From JBBIRM01 sp037441765 (GTDB lineage: Bacteria; Desulfobacterota; BSN033; UBA1163): a DNA stretch of 8,286 nucleotides. The notes under the pieces are model-generated. The model saw nothing but the letters and a program-made list of their open reading frames with translations. It was not told the DNA's origin and made no database searches. Positions 6,659 to 8,286 of the stretch are shown here, in pieces (the stretch's first letter is position 1; each line of letters starts with the position of its first letter). Location: contig JBBIRM010000127.1 of the NCBI GenBank assembly GCA_037441765.1, positions 1 through 8,286 of the forward strand, given 5' to 3'. A program made the position numbers and the translations under genes.

Positions 6659-7831
6659 TCAATATGGAACTTCACAAATAGCGGAATGGTCTTCCTTGCG
6701 CATCTTCCTTTTGTAGCCTGGTGTATCAAATTCCATTGTCTCCATCGCCTCAATTACAGCATCAGTATTCGTAGTTCCTGCTGTTTCGATCGCTTTTTTA
6801 TAAAGGTACATAATTCCATAGGCATCATGGGCCACATTATGAGGATATTCTCCATACATGCTCATAAACTTCTCCACCCATTTCTTATTGCGATCTGTTT
6901 TTGGATGATCGAACCAATATCCATGGGCTGCCCCCCAGATCCCTTCAGGAACTTCTGATTCTGTTCCGCCTTTCGTGGAGAGGGCGTAGAAGCCATCCAC
7001 AGCCAAACCCCCTTCGGTGATTACAACTCCCACCTTTTCAAAAAATCCATAACGTTTTGCCTGTTTAACAAAAGTAACGAAATCTCCACCCCACAGAGGG
7101 GTATAGACTGCATCGGGTTTGGCTTCCAAAAGTTTCACAATGTAACTGGTGTAATCACCTGCAGCAAACTTCGGCCAAGCCTGAACTTGCATACACTCCA
7201 CATCAGGTTTTCTTTTTTGAAGATGGTAAAAGAAAGCCCCCCATGCATCCCATCCGAAGCTATAGTCAGGGCCGATGACCGTCCACTTCTTATAGGGCAT
7301 TTTAGATGCAATGACACCGGCAGCCGCTCCAGACTGATAGACATTTGCACGGGGTCTAAAGACATATTTATTAAAGGCCTCTGTTGTGATAGTGGGGGAT
7401 GAAGCACATGCAATCAGTAGCATCCTTTTCAATTCTGCAAGTACAGGGACAGCGGAAATGGCTACTCCACTATGATTGAATCCATGGAGAAAGTCCGCTC
7501 CCCAATCGAGGACAAGTCTCCTCACTTTTCTTACTCCAAATTCGGGGTTACAAGCATCATCTTCAAACCTACACTCCACAGGTCTCTTTAGAATTCCGCC
7601 TGCTTGATTGATCTCCGAAGCGGCCATCAATGCACCTTGCTGACCTGCCTTACCCCATGCTGCCACAACACCTGAGAAGGAATAGATCCCCCCAAACTTA
7701 ATCGGTTTGGCCTTAGCCCAGGCATTGCTCGGCCCACGACTCACCCCTTTTAATAAAGGACCTCCAATAATGCTAGCCCCAATGAAACCAGCACTCCTCA
7801 AAAATTTCCGCCGGGATATTTCTTTTCCCAT
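6659..7831 (-). CDS. Periplasmic-type solute-binding protein of a branched-chain amino acid/amide (HAAT) ABC importer, Tat signal; frame cut by TGA
   Basis: Captures the ligand outside the membrane and delivers it to LivHM. The N-terminus has a twin-arginine signal, S-R-R-K-F-L-R (residues 6-12), a hydrophobic stretch (about 14-27), and a probable cleavage after AWA (37-39). The mature part starts KPIKFGGIYSFSGVVAAWGK and shows the type I periplasmic fold of the LivK/urea/amide group: QGALMAASEINQAGGILKRP, DPEFGV-like CNPEFGVRKVRRLV, GPDYSFGWDAW, DAVYTPLWGGDF, and HDAYGIMYLYKKAIE. As written it ends at TGA 6659-6661 after 390 residues; through the stop it would be 443, matching the C-terminus of the neighbouring paralogue. 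The paralogue has Gly (GGG) at the stop position, so GGA to TGA is the simplest change. A G-rich ribosome site (AAAGGGGTGGGG) precedes ATG 7831. Ligand not identifiable. It heads the livHMGF set. Confidence 0.88.
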   Translation of the reverse strand: MGKEISRRKFLRSAGFIGASIIGGPLLKGVSRGPSNAWAKAKPIKFGGIYSFSGVVAAWGKAGQQGALMAASEINQAGGILKRPVECRFEDDACNPEFGVRKVRRLVLDWGADFLHGFNHSGVAISAVPVLAELKRMLLIACASSPTITTEAFNKYVFRPRANVYQSGAAAGVIASKMPYKKWTVIGPDYSFGWDAWGAFFYHLQKRKPDVECMQVQAWPKFAAGDYTSYIVKLLEAKPDAVYTPLWGGDFVTFVKQAKRYGFFEKVGVVITEGGLAVDGFYALSTKGGTESEVPEGIWGAAHGYWFDHPKTDRNKKWVEKFMSMYGEYPHNVAHDAYGIMYLYKKAIETAGTTNTDAVIEAMETMEFDTPGYKRKMRKEDHSAICEVPY

Positions 7832-7896
7832 ATAACCCCACCCCTTTCTTTTGAATTTAGATTAGAATTGAAATAGAAAATCTTCTAAAACAATTT

Positions 7897-7935
7897 GGAG
7901 GCTCTGCCATAAGAATCCCCCTTAGCAGAACCTCC
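7897..7935 (-). repeat. Stem-loop element, copy 2, between the two solute-binding genes
   Basis: Twelve bases after the stop of the upstream binding-protein gene lies an 11-bp perfect stem (7935-7925 with 7907-7897; GGAGGUUCUGC with GCAGAGCCUCC, one G-U pair) and a 17-base loop. AAAUUGUUUU follows on the transcribed strand, a weak U-tract. This could be an intrinsic terminator or a stabilising hairpin for the upstream message. The remaining intergenic bases (7832-7896) are A/T-rich, with no promoter I would defend, plus the ribosome site of the next gene. Confidence 0.6.
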
Positions 7936-7947
7936 TTAAATCCATAA

Positions 7948-8286
7948 TTATCCTTTGATCACATACTTCATCCATGGAGCGGGCGTCTTTTTTGCACGTC
8001 TTTCAAGGACATCTTCGATCGGCTCAATGATATTGGCATCGTGGATATCGGTAAGGTTCATTGCAATACCCACTAATTCTGGAGCCTTGGTGGTTTTCCC
8101 ATAGGGTACATCTGTATAGGCAGAGTGGTCTTCCTTCCGGAACTTCCTATTGTAGCCCGGTGTCTCGAATTCCATTGTCTCCATAACCTCAATTACTGCA
8201 TCTGTCTCAATGGTTCTGGCCTTTTCGATTGCCTTCTTATAAGTGTACATGATCCCATAAGCATCGTGAGCTACAATGTGTGGATA
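7948..8286 (-). CDS. Paralogous ABC solute-binding protein, C-terminal part, partial
   Basis: The frame is open from the window edge to TAA 7948-7950, giving 112 residues from YPHIVAHDAYGIMY to PAPWMKYVIKG; the gene starts outside the window, so the internal ATG at 8250 is not the true start. It aligns along its whole visible length with the C-terminal lobe of the downstream binding protein: HDAYGIMY-YKKAIE, TDAVIE-METMEF-TPGY, RKEDHSA, VPY, IIEP-EDVLERRAKKTPAP. Here the codon matching that gene's TGA is GGG (Gly), so this copy is intact over the visible part. Same HAAT type I periplasmic family; it may give the shared LivHMGF machinery a second ligand range (inference). Confidence 0.88.
   Translation of the reverse strand, partial: YPHIVAHDAYGIMYTYKKAIEKARTIETDAVIEVMETMEFETPGYNRKFRKEDHSAYTDVPYGKTTKAPELVGIAMNLTDIHDANIIEPIEDVLERRAKKTPAPWMKYVIKG

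Noticed and set aside
6659..6661. Selenocysteine at the TGA of the solute-binding protein
   Set aside because: The paralogue has Gly rather than Cys at this position, no CxxU-like context is present, and no convincing stem-loop follows. A nonsense change or sequence error is simpler.
6659..6661. Genome-wide reassignment of UGA to glycine
   Set aside because: TGA ends livF, livM, the second livH and the tlpA-like gene at expected family ends, two of them in ATGA overlaps, and TGA in grdA is at the selenocysteine site.
7135..7413. A 92-codon minus-strand frame inside the solute-binding gene
   Set aside because: It overlaps in another frame the well-supported binding-protein coding sequence, and no known motif appears in it.
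1..8286. CRISPR arrays, tRNA or rRNA genes, insertion sequences
   Set aside because: No regularly spaced direct repeats, tRNA-like folds recognised by eye, transposase-like frames or terminal inverted repeats were seen; coding genes fill nearly all of the window.

Overview
The window looks like chromosomal DNA of an anaerobic, selenocysteine-using bacterium. It is AT-rich, and every convincing gene lies on the minus strand, so the text below runs from high to low coordinates. The best organism clue is at 433-933. This is selenoprotein A (GrdA) of the glycine/sarcosine/betaine reductase, with an in-frame TGA as selenocysteine in a C-F-V-U motif. At the left edge (1-242) is the N-terminus of the component B proprotein (GrdE/GrdG/GrdI type). 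Stickland-type reduction of glycine or its N-methylated derivatives is therefore expected. The phylum cannot be fixed from this window.

Layout, in transcription order. (1) 8286-7948: C-terminal 112 residues of an ABC solute-binding protein, running off the window. (2) 7947-7832: intergenic region with a strong stem-loop. (3) 7831-6659: a second, paralogous solute-binding protein with a Tat signal. Its frame is cut by a TGA, but the family C-terminus continues in frame for 52 more codons to 6500. (4) 6499-6426: a second copy of the stem-loop element. (5) 6425-3159: a tightly packed branched-chain-amino-acid-type (HAAT) importer, livH-livM-livG-livF, with gaps of 1-3 bases or ATGA overlaps. (6) 3117-2248: a second LivH-type permease with a TTG start. 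(7) 2251-1736: a TlpA-like thioredoxin lipoprotein, coupled by an ATGA overlap. (8) 1735-1650: a sigma-70-like promoter with extended -10 and a TTGT/ACAA operator candidate at the start point. (9) 1649-972: a GntR/FCD-family regulator. (10) 933-433: grdA. (11) 432-243: a leader with a terminator-like hairpin. (12) 242-1: the start of the component B gene.

How the parts may work together (inference): the ABC system imports an amino acid or amine. The GntR regulator controls itself and the downstream grdA and component B genes, and the reductase uses the imported compound or a product of it as electron acceptor. The transported ligand is not identifiable from sequence.

No gene-free stretch exceeds 300 bases. 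The most notable observations are the UGA-encoded selenocysteine, which an ordinary gene caller would reduce to a 116-residue fragment, and a second in-frame TGA in the solute-binding protein, which is more likely a nonsense change than selenocysteine.
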